The notes beneath the pieces are model-generated. The model had not been told where the DNA came from and did not search any database. It was given only the letters and a program-made list of their open reading frames with translations. A stretch of 64,000 nt of DNA. Source: Agrobacterium larrymoorei. Its GTDB lineage: Bacteria; Pseudomonadota; Alphaproteobacteria; Rhizobiales; Rhizobiaceae. The position numbers were made by a program, and so were the translations under genes. Position 1 is the stretch's first letter; every line of letters starts with the position of its first letter. Below are positions 1 through 6,983 of the stretch, one piece after another. The stretch is from the NCBI RefSeq assembly GCF_030819275.1, contig NZ_JAUTBL010000002.1, forward strand, positions 2,420,501-2,484,500. Reading direction: 5' to 3'.

Positions 1-62
1 GGACGCCCGCAGACGGGGCATATCTTGGACGGCAGTTCGGATTTCTTGCGCTGTTTCGGCAT
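1..62 (-). CDS. DUF2256 family protein, 5' end only
   Basis: The window opens inside a small gene read on the minus strand. The 20 complete codons visible give MPKQRKKSELPSKICPVCGR, which matches the start of DUF2256 proteins: a lysine-rich head, then a C-P-V-C-G-R-P zinc-knuckle half. The rest of the gene, including the second cysteine pair expected in the family, lies outside the window. DUF2256 proteins are short (about 50-60 residues), of unknown function, and often sit near photolyase/cryptochrome genes; that neighbourhood cannot be checked here. The start is the ATG whose complement is at 60-62. Confidence 0.7.
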   Translation of the reverse strand, partial: MPKQRKKSELPSKICPVCGR

Positions 63-227
63 TGAAGCGCCTCTGATCCTTCTCCAGCTTACGGCAACGA
101 CCGCGTTCCAGATCTTGCGACGACCAAATCACACGGTCCATATAGGAATTCGGTATGATCAATACTTGACGGCAACCAATTATGCCCCATGACAGTCTTA
201 CAACCGGTCGATCATCTGGAAGACATC

Positions 228-800
228 ATGGCTTTTGAACAATTCGTCACCGATTACGGCATCGCGGCCGTATTGATTGGCTCCGGGGTCGAGGGAGAGA
301 CCGTGGCATTCCTGGGCGGCGTGCTTGCCCACAAAGGCATGTTTCCATACTGGCAGGTGGCCGTTGCCGCCGCGCTGGGCTCATTCCTGGCGGATCAAAT
401 TCTTTTTTATCTCGGGCGCTATGCCAGCGGCATCAACGCCGTCAAACGCCTGACCGCAAAACCCGCCATGACGCGGGTTACCTCATGGCTCGAAAAGCAC
501 CCAAACGCCTTTATCTTCTTTTTCCGCTTCGTCTACGGCATTCGCACGATCAGCCCGGTCGCAATCGGACTTTCTTCCATTTCGCCGCTTCGCTTCTTTG
601 CCATCAACCTGGTCTCCGCCGCCACCTGGGGCACTCTCATCACCGCCGTTGGCTATGGACTGGGGCAGGCAATCGAGACTCTGATCGGAAGGCTCGGGCT
701 TGGCCACCACATGGCCATCGCCATCATTCCTGCCCTTGCCGTCATCGCCGCCATCGCATTCGGTGCGCATCACTACTTGCGGTCCTCGGAGAAGACATAA
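228..800 (+). CDS. DedA family membrane protein
   Basis: A 190-residue integral inner-membrane protein of the DedA/SNARE-associated family. The order of segments is typical: an N-terminal re-entrant region (IGSGVEGETVAFLGG), a second hydrophobic segment with the D-Q-I-L-F-Y-L-G-R motif, the conserved F-F-F-R-F-V-Y-G-I-R-T motif, then two C-terminal transmembrane helices. DedA proteins are implicated in lipid-carrier (undecaprenyl phosphate) or phospholipid flipping; the substrate cannot be told here. The ATG at 228 is preferred over the upstream ATG at 189 because GGAAG lies at a good distance before it and homologues start near there. It appears to be the last host gene before the prophage. 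Confidence 0.85.
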   Translation: MAFEQFVTDYGIAAVLIGSGVEGETVAFLGGVLAHKGMFPYWQVAVAAALGSFLADQILFYLGRYASGINAVKRLTAKPAMTRVTSWLEKHPNAFIFFFRFVYGIRTISPVAIGLSSISPLRFFAINLVSAATWGTLITAVGYGLGQAIETLIGRLGLGHHMAIAIIPALAVIAAIAFGAHHYLRSSEKT

Positions 801-833
801 GCGGCCCGCGTCGGCGCGACGACGCGCAAAGGA

Positions 834-1460
834 TCATCGCGCAGGCAGTTCGGTCGCTCCTGTTTGCCGCCTTTGCTCGTCAATCTGGCGCTGCTGGTCT
901 TGGAAGCGTTGATCATATCCGGCAAAAGCGCGATCCAGTTCGGGCCGGGGAACCTGCGCATCGCGCAAATCCTTGATCTCGGCTTCCATACGGATCCTGT
1001 CTTCGGAGCTTCGCTGCTGACGCCACTCCATCTCCTGCCGCGTCACCATCCGCTCCGTCATCGCAATGATGCTCTGCTGTGTGGTGTCCGCCAGCTTCGC
1101 GACTGCCGTCTGCGCCAGCTCGGAGTTCTTCAGGATCGCGGAATCGAGCCGGCTCTGATCCTTGCTTAGCGTGCCATAGACGAAGGCGCTCAGCGCCGCC
1201 AAGATTGTGAAGGATACGCCGACCGCCGACCAGACGACCGGCCATTGCGTGCGGCTGCGCTCCGCAAGGCTGGCGGACAGGCCCGAGATCGACGTGCGCA
1301 TCTCATTGGCGATCGCCGACATGGTGTTTTCCACCTGCTTGAAACCGGAGCGCATCTCGGTTTCAAGATCGCTTTGCCGGCGCCCGAGATTGGTCACGCG
1401 CTCGCCGAGCTGCGCCGTGGCAGCATCGCTATAGGCGCGGTGGGCTTCGTGGTCATTCAT
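834..1460 (-). CDS. Phage membrane-anchored coiled-coil protein
   Basis: A 208-residue protein of unknown function and the last gene of the prophage late region. Residues 1-75 are charged and heptad-like (E, R, Q rich). One transmembrane helix follows (WPVVWSAVGVSFTILAALSA), and the C-terminal half is a long charged coiled coil ending in a Q/R-rich tail. ATG 1460 is chosen because AGGA stands 9 bases upstream; a longer reading upstream would overlap the outer spanin gene with an unlikely arginine-rich sequence. Its place just after the spanins suggests an accessory lysis or virion role, but no family is recognised. Confidence 0.6.
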   Translation of the reverse strand: MNDHEAHRAYSDAATAQLGERVTNLGRRQSDLETEMRSGFKQVENTMSAIANEMRTSISGLSASLAERSRTQWPVVWSAVGVSFTILAALSAFVYGTLSKDQSRLDSAILKNSELAQTAVAKLADTTQQSIIAMTERMVTRQEMEWRQQRSSEDRIRMEAEIKDLRDAQVPRPELDRAFAGYDQRFQDQQRQIDEQRRQTGATELPAR

Positions 1461-1474
1461 CTCTTCAAGTCCTG

Positions 1475-1816
1475 TCATTGCCTGATGCTTCGTTGCGCAG
1501 CTTGCGGCTTCGTCACGTCGAAGCGCGTCTTCACACCGTCGTAGAATGATGCGCAGCGCCCTATGCGCCTGTCGGTGAGATCGGCGGCAACCTCCCAACG
1601 CAACTGTGTATTGCGCGGCTTCTCGACCCCGTATTTCGGGATCACCCGCTCCATCGGCTGGCGGCATTCCTCAGGCAGATCCGGCAGGCGCACACCGGCA
1701 GCCATCCTGCCCTTCGCATCAGCGGCGGCAATCAGCCGCGCCTCTTTGCTGGCACAGCCAGAGACGGTCAGCATCGCTCCAGCGGTAATCGCCATCATCC
1801 ATTGTCTGATTGTCAT
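1475..1816 (-). CDS. Rz1-like outer-membrane spanin (lipoprotein)
   Basis: A 113-residue lipoprotein that starts inside the inner-spanin gene in another frame and runs past its end, the classic overlapping Rz/Rz1 arrangement. It begins MTIRQWMMAITAGAMLTVSG and the lipobox is VSGC, with the lipidated cysteine near residue 20. Outer spanins join inner spanins across the periplasm and fuse the two membranes in the last step of lysis. It is longer than lambda Rz1 and less proline-rich, so the call rests on the lipobox and the nested position more than on sequence similarity. Confidence 0.7.
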   Translation of the reverse strand: MTIRQWMMAITAGAMLTVSGCASKEARLIAAADAKGRMAAGVRLPDLPEECRQPMERVIPKYGVEKPRNTQLRWEVAADLTDRRIGRCASFYDGVKTRFDVTKPQAAQRSIRQ

Positions 1817-2102
1817 TGCGGATCGCCTCTTCGAGTTCAGCCTGGCGTTTCTGTTGCGTGAGAGCGTCGGCCACCGCGCGCTTCCGGTAATCCTCCAGCG
1901 CCTGTGCCGCCGCATTGCGCTGCCGCTCAAGCTCCGCCGCCCTGGCTTCGGCAGCAGTCTTTTCCGAAAGCAGCACATACCCTTTCAGCAGTGCCGCATC
2001 ATGCGAGGAAAGCCACAGCAGAAAGCCGCCGAAGACAAGCAAGACGGCGATGATGAGCGTTGCAATGCGCCCCAAAAGCGAAGTCGGGAAAAGCATACTC
2101 AT
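1719..2102 (-). CDS. Rz-like inner-membrane spanin
   Basis: A 127-residue protein with an N-terminal transmembrane segment (LIIAVLLVFGGFLLWL) followed by a long charged helix (AAEARAAELERQRN and onward), the usual layout of an inner spanin. Its ATG at 2102 overlaps the endolysin stop as ATGA, so translation is probably coupled. The outer-spanin gene starts within its 3' third in another frame. A GTG start at 2117 is possible but would overlap the endolysin more and lacks a better ribosome site. Confidence 0.78.
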   Translation of the reverse strand: MSMLFPTSLLGRIATLIIAVLLVFGGFLLWLSSHDAALLKGYVLLSEKTAAEARAAELERQRNAAAQALEDYRKRAVADALTQQKRQAELEEAIRNDNQTMDDGDYRWSDADRLWLCQQRGAADCRR

Positions 2103-2686
2103 AGGCCGCTCACACAAAGCTCGGCTTCACCGACACGCTGCGCGTCCCCCATCTCACGGCGATTGACGAGCCCGCGCACGATGCGCCCACCCGCCCGATT
2201 AAACGCCGTCTGCGCCTCACACGCCGCCCGCCACTGCCCAGCCTCAATCCGAGCCTTCGCCGTCGACCGGCACCAGGCCCCGACACCAAAATTATAGGAT
2301 CCCGAAATCATCGACGCGCGAACGCTGACAGGTGCAGCCGCAAGCTTCGGCGAACACTGCATGATCGGCTGATAATAATCATCATGCACGCGGCGCAAGA
2401 GCATATCGCGACACTGCGCCTTCGTCTTCGTCATGCCAGGGCCAATGCCCTGCGTCTCGCCATAACAAATGTCCCAGATCTTCGCGAACGGATCCCAATG
2501 GGACGTCAACACCAGCCCTTCCCAGGGAATGATGGCCTTCTCCACGGCCAAAATGACGGCAGGGTGCATCCTCCCGGCAACAGCGTAACGGTCATAAGCG
2601 GCATATCCACCGGCTGCGATCGCGGCTAAGACACCAGCAACGGCCGCCTTACCGCGCCTCGTCGGCGCGATCTTGTTTATCGGCAT
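2099..2686 (-). CDS. Phage lysozyme (GH24), probable SAR endolysin
   Basis: A 195-residue glycoside hydrolase family 24 lysozyme. The Ala/Gly-rich hydrophobic stretch at residues 14-34 (AAVAGVLAAIAAGGYAAYD) has the weak hydrophobicity of a signal-anchor-release segment, so it probably reaches the periplasm through Sec and needs the holin only for timing. The catalytic Glu is in W-E-G-L, followed by W-D-P and Y-G-E-T, matching the E-x8-D-x5-T style active site of T4/P21 lysozymes. The gene overlaps the holin upstream by 38 bases and the inner spanin downstream by ATGA. A decayed second copy of its 5' end lies at 4465-4533. Confidence 0.88.
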   Translation of the reverse strand: MPINKIAPTRRGKAAVAGVLAAIAAGGYAAYDRYAVAGRMHPAVILAVEKAIIPWEGLVLTSHWDPFAKIWDICYGETQGIGPGMTKTKAQCRDMLLRRVHDDYYQPIMQCSPKLAAAPVSVRASMISGSYNFGVGAWCRSTAKARIEAGQWRAACEAQTAFNRAGGRIVRGLVNRREMGDAQRVGEAELCVSGL

Positions 2687-2870
2687 CGATTATTCCTTTC
2701 TGGACGAGTATTCGGGAAATAAAGGCCGCGCAGGTCGCGGCTCCGGAGAGGGCGGCGAACAGGCCGCGAGGGATATCGAGATAGCCGTCGATGAGGGGGA
2801 GAGCGACTTCCAGACCAGAAAACAGACCGGCGAGCACGATCCATCGAATGGACCAGGCGCGCTTCAGCAC
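2649..2870 (-). CDS. Holin-like protein, copy 1 (5' end frameshifted)
   Basis: A 73-residue protein with two transmembrane segments (IVLAGLFSGLEVALPLI and LFAALSGAATCAAFISRIL) and a charged tail, strongly similar to the 81-residue holin at 4496-4741. The DNA aligns with that copy up to its start codon, but this copy has 23 bases where the other has 24 before the shared GTG-CTG-AAG. The original start (near 2887-2893) now reads into a TGA. Translation can begin only at the internal GTG at 2870, which has a poor ribosome site. It may be a weakly expressed or dead holin. The call is from topology, position and paralogy. Confidence 0.6.
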   Translation of the reverse strand: MLKRAWSIRWIVLAGLFSGLEVALPLIDGYLDIPRGLFAALSGAATCAAFISRILVQKGIIDADKQDRADEAR

Positions 2871-3179
2871 CTGCCACAGTGCGTCATGAGCACGTGAGAA
2901 GCTTACATATTTCGCGTTATGTCTTGATACGATAACTATCGACTACTGATTGAGTCCAATAGCGTGTTGTAGCTTACACGATCACATATTGGCCGGATAA
3001 TAGGCATAGGCGAGCGCGTGAGACGTCAACAAACCCAGCTTCGGGAATCAGGCAGAAGGAACTTTCTTAACTTAATGCCAAGCTGATCAGGTGGGAATGA
3101 GTTTTCTTTATATTAGAAAATAATGAATTATAGGAGGTGAATCCGCATACCCGCATATAGAACGAGAGGAATAGCAACG
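2871..3179. other. AT-rich intergenic region upstream of a 58-aa gene
   Basis: About 300 AT-rich bases between the diverging holin copy 1 and the plus-strand gene at 3180. Bases 2871-2893 hold the frameshifted old 5' end of the holin. A perfect AGGAGGT is at 3132-3138 (plus strand) followed by a 7-codon frame starting GTG and ending TAG at about 3159, which could be a leader peptide or chance. No RNA gene or strong promoter was identified. Confidence 0.4.
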
Positions 3180-3356
3180 ATGCGCAACTTCATAACGTGG
3201 CTCCGATATGTTTTAGACGTTGAGAAACCCTATTACGATTACGACACGGACTGGTACGCATATGACAAGAATTGGAAAGGAGTATCTACCTGTCAAAAGA
3301 TCGCCATTTTGACTAGCGCATCTATTTTTGGATTGGCCTTGGTACTCTCCAGTTGA
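3180..3356 (+). CDS. Small membrane protein (58 aa), prophage cargo
   Basis: A short gene not obvious by length alone: ATG at 3180, TGA at 3354-3356, with GAGAGGA upstream as ribosome site. The first half is tyrosine- and aspartate-rich (PYYDYDTDWYAYDKNW); the second half is one hydrophobic segment (IAILTSASIFGLALVLSS) reaching the C-terminus. It lies about 100 bases upstream of the glycosyltransferase on the same strand and shares its AT-rich composition, so the two were probably acquired together. The function is unknown; small membrane partners of phage glycosyltransferases are a possible analogy only. Confidence 0.5.
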   Translation: MRNFITWLRYVLDVEKPYYDYDTDWYAYDKNWKGVSTCQKIAILTSASIFGLALVLSS

Positions 3357-3461
3357 AGATTGCAGCTGTGAAAGAAAATATGGAAATTTGTGGTAGCGGA
3401 GGTTATGGAGTGCCTTTAGAGTTATAGAATCCCGGCCGTGTCAGCTGTTAATGGAGTTAAT

Positions 3462-4253
3462 ATGGACAACCGCGGAACAGCTGCAGTCACTATGGTTGTG
3501 ACGTCTTGTAATCGCTTCGATTTGCTGGAGAGGACGCTTTCGTCCTTTACTGCCCACAACGATTACCCGATCAGGCGGCTTATCCTGATCGAGGACTCGG
3601 GCAATCTCGCGGTAAAAACCGTTGCTGATAAATTCCCAGAACTCAACATCGAAGTAATTATAAATTCGCCAAGCTTGGGACAATATGCCTCAATTGATAA
3701 GGCATATTCTATGGTAGACACTGAGTTTATTTTCCACTGCGAAGATGACTGGGAGTTTTCCCAGCCGGATGTTATTCGGAACTCGGTTTTGCTTATGGAG
3801 GCTGACCCCTCTATAGCTCTCGTGTGGCCGAGGAGTGATGCAGGCGCTCCTCCGTGGCTGAAAAAACGCCCGTACCAAGAACTCAATGGTGTGTCGATGA
3901 GACCAATCGACCCGAAAGCGCACCATGTATGGGGAAACTTTACCTTCAATCCCGGGCTACGCAGACTTTCGCATTATAAGATGATGCCGGGAGGATACTC
4001 GGCAATGGGTGAAGCACGCACTAGCATCTATCTTAAACGGCAAGGTTATCGCGCTGTCGTTCTCGCTAACGGCGGCGTTCGGCATATCGGCGGAGAAGGT
4101 AGATCGACCGGCAGTGCGTTTGCGACTATCGCTACAGGCAAGAAGACATCGAAGCTGTCTGGCAGAATTTCGCGCGCTCGGTTATCTCTTAGACGCAGGT
4201 TATCGCACATGATGTGGAGGCTTTCGTTGTTCTTTGCGTCAGAAAAATCGTAA
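3462..4253 (+). CDS. Family 2 glycosyltransferase (prophage cargo)
   Basis: A 263-residue GT-A fold glycosyltransferase. The N-terminus has the nucleotide-sugar fold (VTMVVTSCNRFDLLERTLSS) and the metal-binding acidic motif appears as HCEDDWEF about 90 residues in. There is no transmembrane segment, so it is probably cytoplasmic or peripheral. It is oriented against the surrounding phage genes, is more AT-rich than they are, and sits between two copies of the holin gene. Lipopolysaccharide modification by the lysogen (serotype conversion, blocking related phages) is a reasonable inference but not shown. ATG 3462 is chosen for its GGAG at 5-6 bases; a GTG at 3438 is possible. Confidence 0.75.
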   Translation: MDNRGTAAVTMVVTSCNRFDLLERTLSSFTAHNDYPIRRLILIEDSGNLAVKTVADKFPELNIEVIINSPSLGQYASIDKAYSMVDTEFIFHCEDDWEFSQPDVIRNSVLLMEADPSIALVWPRSDAGAPPWLKKRPYQELNGVSMRPIDPKAHHVWGNFTFNPGLRRLSHYKMMPGGYSAMGEARTSIYLKRQGYRAVVLANGGVRHIGGEGRSTGSAFATIATGKKTSKLSGRISRARLSLRRRLSHMMWRLSLFFASEKS

Positions 4254-4464
4254 TAACCGGAACGATCTGCGTATAAGCTAGATACTACCACGACCCAGAA
4301 CATTTCAAATCGGGAAGATCGACAACAGCGTCGGGCTGCACCGCATCTATAAGGTCTGCCTCGACAGCGCGTCATTATTATGCTTGATCGCATCAAGAGT
4401 GCCGTTCCTCGATCTGCTCAGGGATCACCTTGATTCGCCTATAGACTGCCTCGATCTCCACTAG
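4254..4464. other. Region with broken coding traces downstream of the glycosyltransferase
   Basis: No intact gene. On the minus strand short open stretches read like protein but are interrupted, for example VEIEAVYRRIKVIPEQIEER, then a stop, then DAIKHNNDALSRQ, then another frame with DLIDAVQPDAVVDLPDLK. This could be a decayed late gene left by the lysis-module duplication. The evidence is only the protein-like look of the fragments. Confidence 0.25.
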
Positions 4465-4533
4465 TCAATTTTTATGCAGTTCAGCGATGGCAGACTTACC
4501 GCGCTTCGTTGTCGCGATCTTGTATATCAAAAT
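4465..4533 (-). pseudogene. Remnant of the 5' end of a second endolysin gene
   Basis: Directly after and overlapping holin copy 2, the minus strand reads ILIYKIATTKRGKSAIAE and then stops (TGA complement at 4465-4467). This aligns with the start of the intact endolysin, MPINKIAPTRRGKAAVAG, including the same overlap with the holin end. The start codon is ATT instead of ATG and similarity ends after about 18 codons. It is best read as the truncated edge of a duplicated holin-endolysin segment. Confidence 0.6.
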
Positions 4534-4741
4534 CAGTTGAACCTTTCTGAACGAGGATTCGGGAGATGAAGGCGGCACATGTTGCGAAACCCGAGAGCGC
4601 GGCAAGCAGACCACGAGGAATATCGACATTGCCATCAATAATGGGGAGGAAGACTTCGAGCCCCGAGAGAACACCGGCGAGCACGATCCACCGGACGGAC
4701 CAGGCGCGCTTCAGCACCTCTTGCCAATTTGTGATGAGCAT
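4496..4741 (-). CDS. Holin-like protein, copy 2 (intact)
   Basis: An 81-residue protein starting MLITNWQEVLKRAW, with two transmembrane helices (IVLAGVLSGLEVFLPII and LLAALSGFATCAAFISRIL) and a short charged C-terminal tail, as in small class II holins. AAAGGA precedes the ATG at 4741. It is the full-length version of the protein at 2649-2870 and directly follows the tail-fibre genes, where a lysis module would start. Since it lacks a following endolysin, it may serve the endolysin at 2099-2686 across the inserted glycosyltransferase. Confidence 0.65.
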   Translation of the reverse strand: MLITNWQEVLKRAWSVRWIVLAGVLSGLEVFLPIIDGNVDIPRGLLAALSGFATCAAFISRILVQKGSTDFDIQDRDNEAR

Positions 4742-4761
4742 TGATTTTTCCTTTGGAGCGG

Positions 4762-5379
4762 CTACGGCCAGTAGGAGGGGTTCGTGGCGTAATCTGCGGG
4801 AATCTGAGGAAGCGCTTTCAGGGCGAAATACGATGCAAAAAGAGGCTGGCGCCATGTGGCGGCGGCATCAAGGACACGCCACCATTCCGAAGCGGTTACG
4901 AAAGTCGGGCCGGTATCAGTCTTGATTCCGATCTTCCGGTTTGGCTCACCCATATTTATAGCAGCTTGCGCAAGAGGCGTTACCTCCTGCATCCATCTGT
5001 TCATATCGGAGGGCGCGGTTCCGAAGTGGTGGGTTCCGCGTTCATCCTCAAAGGTCCAATCGAAGCCAGACGACAGGCGGCGATCAAGCTCAGCGGTGAG
5101 CAGTTCAGCCGCTGGCGCAGCTTCAAGCCACTTTTGGCCGTTCCATATCTGCCGGCCATCTAGGGGTGCGGTAGGCACTTCAATGCCGATTTGAAAATCT
5201 ACCGGCATCTCTTCATCGAGTCCGTCGAAGGAGCCAAGATAGTTTCCGTTCGCGTCCACATAGAAACGCTGGGCTGTCGTCACCTCTACGGCGTTGGCGA
5301 ATTCTTCGGGCCTCCCGCGATCAGCGTCGTCGTATCCGTCGAGGTAATTTCCGTTCACGTCAACATAGAATCTTTTCAT
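4762..5379 (-). CDS. Tail-fibre-associated protein, DUF4376-like
   Basis: A 205-residue protein whose N-terminus repeats a short unit twice, RFYVDVNGNYLDGYD and RFYVDANGNYLGSFD, residues 3-17 and 38-52. The rest (DRRLSSGFDWTFEDERGTHH, then DMNRWMQEVTPLAQAAINMG) resembles the DUF4376 domain found next to phage tail fibres. Its ATG overlaps the fibre gene stop as TAATG, so the two are translationally coupled. Likely roles are fibre assembly or a fibre-tip component. The repeated unit may be a small receptor-contact or folding motif. Confidence 0.6.
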   Translation of the reverse strand: MKRFYVDVNGNYLDGYDDADRGRPEEFANAVEVTTAQRFYVDANGNYLGSFDGLDEEMPVDFQIGIEVPTAPLDGRQIWNGQKWLEAAPAAELLTAELDRRLSSGFDWTFEDERGTHHFGTAPSDMNRWMQEVTPLAQAAINMGEPNRKIGIKTDTGPTFVTASEWWRVLDAAATWRQPLFASYFALKALPQIPADYATNPSYWP

Positions 5380-6689
5380 TAGGGCCTCCCGATCACAATG
5401 ATATCAAAGTTGCCAGGGCCAAATCTCCCTACTCCCCCGCCGCCTTTACTAACATAGGGAATACCATCGGAGCCAAAATTCACCCTAATGTTTGTTGCGT
5501 CCACGTTGACAGTGTAACCTTGCCCTTGAGCATAGTTCTCGTCGCGCGCTGCTGTGTTTGCTGGCATAGGAAGCCTGTCGCCCACAGCGTAACCGCCGAA
5601 GGCTACTTTACAGACGAAGATTACAATCACTTCCTTTGGAATATAAGGCTTGCCGTGAGCAACGACAACGACAGAGCTACCCGCCCACGTTTGCTGGGTG
5701 CTTACGAACCCCCGGAGAGCTTCACTTATGCCTGCACCAAACTCGGTTGCCATGTAGGCGGAAAAGCTCACGTCGCCTGTAGAGGGATAAATTGCGGCGT
5801 TGCCTCCGCTAACTTCTACACGCAGGGAACCGCCAGAGATATTGACATAGCCAGCTGGACCGAACGTGTAGCGATTACCATCCCAACCAAAAAATTGGTT
5901 ACCACCTGCCCAACCTAAAAAGCCAGTCCCGTCACTTCTGTTTAGCTGAACGTCCCCGTTGGATTGGAGCTTCGAGTAACTCCCATGGGTTCCCGGCCCG
6001 AAAAGCACATCCCCTGTCAAAATGCCGCCGACCTTTTCAAGAAAGCCCTGCGAGACCGTTTGATAAATCCCATAGGCTTTACGGTACCAGTGAAACGCTG
6101 AGAAAAGCCCACCCGCCACAGGGACGTTTTCAGCCTCGCCTGCCCAGCGACTTGCCAGCGCCGCCGATCCCGATGCATTTAAAGCGCTACTGGCCGCCGC
6201 GGTAGCGAACCCGGCAGACTCATCGCGGCTCTGTTTCGCACCCTGCGCAAACCCCTGCGCCGCCGCAATCTGCGTCATCGAAGGCTTTTCCTGGCCGGGT
6301 TCGACAGTCAGCGATCGTTCCGTCGCCTCCTTCACCGACTGGATCTGCATCACCATCTGGTCCAGACGGCGCTCTACCACTTCGGGATAATAGGCTCCCT
6401 GGTTTTCGAGCGAGGTCTCCTGCGTCAACGGCAGCCGGCGGACCAACGTCAGGGTCTGGCCGGTGAGAAGCGGTGTTGCCTTGACGACGTCGCCGCCAGT
6501 CTCGCTGCCGACGCCCGTCACGCTGTAGTCGCCATTGTCGAGAGAAAGATCGGACACGTCGCCCGATGCCAAAATCAGCACGGCGCGGATATGCCTGGCA
6601 TCGAGAATTTTGAAACTGTAAGGAAAAGTCTTCGTCGTGCCGTTGCCGTAGAACGGCCCGGCTACGCTGACTTCGCTTGAAACCGTCAT
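5379..6689 (-). CDS. Tail fibre protein with T7-type N-terminal domain
   Basis: A 436-residue fibre. Residues 1-150 match the T7 gp17 N-terminal domain that binds the tail: a GPFYGNGTTKTFPYSFKILD opening, then LTLVRRLPLTQETSLENQG and RRLDQMVMQIQSVKEATER. Alanine-rich coiled coil follows (about 155-205), then a glycine/aromatic-rich beta region and a C-terminal domain ending GRFGPGNFDIIVIGRP. The N-terminus fixes it as the receptor-binding fibre of a podovirus tail; the receptor is unknown. GGAG lies before the ATG, just downstream of a terminator hairpin. Confidence 0.85.
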   Translation of the reverse strand: MTVSSEVSVAGPFYGNGTTKTFPYSFKILDARHIRAVLILASGDVSDLSLDNGDYSVTGVGSETGGDVVKATPLLTGQTLTLVRRLPLTQETSLENQGAYYPEVVERRLDQMVMQIQSVKEATERSLTVEPGQEKPSMTQIAAAQGFAQGAKQSRDESAGFATAAASSALNASGSAALASRWAGEAENVPVAGGLFSAFHWYRKAYGIYQTVSQGFLEKVGGILTGDVLFGPGTHGSYSKLQSNGDVQLNRSDGTGFLGWAGGNQFFGWDGNRYTFGPAGYVNISGGSLRVEVSGGNAAIYPSTGDVSFSAYMATEFGAGISEALRGFVSTQQTWAGSSVVVVAHGKPYIPKEVIVIFVCKVAFGGYAVGDRLPMPANTAARDENYAQGQGYTVNVDATNIRVNFGSDGIPYVSKGGGGVGRFGPGNFDIIVIGRP

Positions 6690-6701
6690 TGTTCACTCCA
6701 T

Positions 6702-6724
6702 AAAAAAGCGCCGGAAGGGCGCTT
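6702..6724 (-). terminator. Terminator upstream of the tail-fibre gene
   Basis: On the minus strand a 7-bp stem (AAGCGCC paired with GGCGCTT) with a 5-base loop is followed by a run of six T. It ends transcripts from the ejection-protein genes before the fibre gene. The fibre ribosome site begins right after the T run, so the fibre gene needs read-through or its own start. The rest of the gap to 6983 holds nothing recognisable. Confidence 0.65.
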
Positions 6725-6983
6725 GTCAGTGTGGGTTTTGTGGGGCATAAAATTGGATAGATTCGCCCAATATCGCTGCGGCGTAGGGAGTACCGGATCT
6801 CCGCCATCGTTTCGGACGTCGGGATTGGTGGTTCTGGCAAGGCCAGGGCAACCAGTCGTGGCGGTCGCTCCGCGACAGCATCGGCTAGAAAATCAGAATC
6901 TGTTTTCAGAAAACCCCGATGCGGAAATCCGACGAGTTAAACGTCGCTTGACATTCTAAACCACACGAGTGGCTCTATCGAAA

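Noticed and set aside
834..1667. Longer version of the first phage protein starting at 1667
   Set aside because: The added 69 residues are Arg/Ala-rich, lie over the outer spanin gene and lack a ribosome site.
3441..3949. Minus-strand frames opposite the glycosyltransferase
   Set aside because: Shadows without start signals; the plus-strand protein has clear family motifs.
4762..6689. Diversity-generating retroelement around the tail fibre
   Set aside because: No reverse transcriptase and no template/variable repeat pair seen, in spite of the BPP-1-like head.
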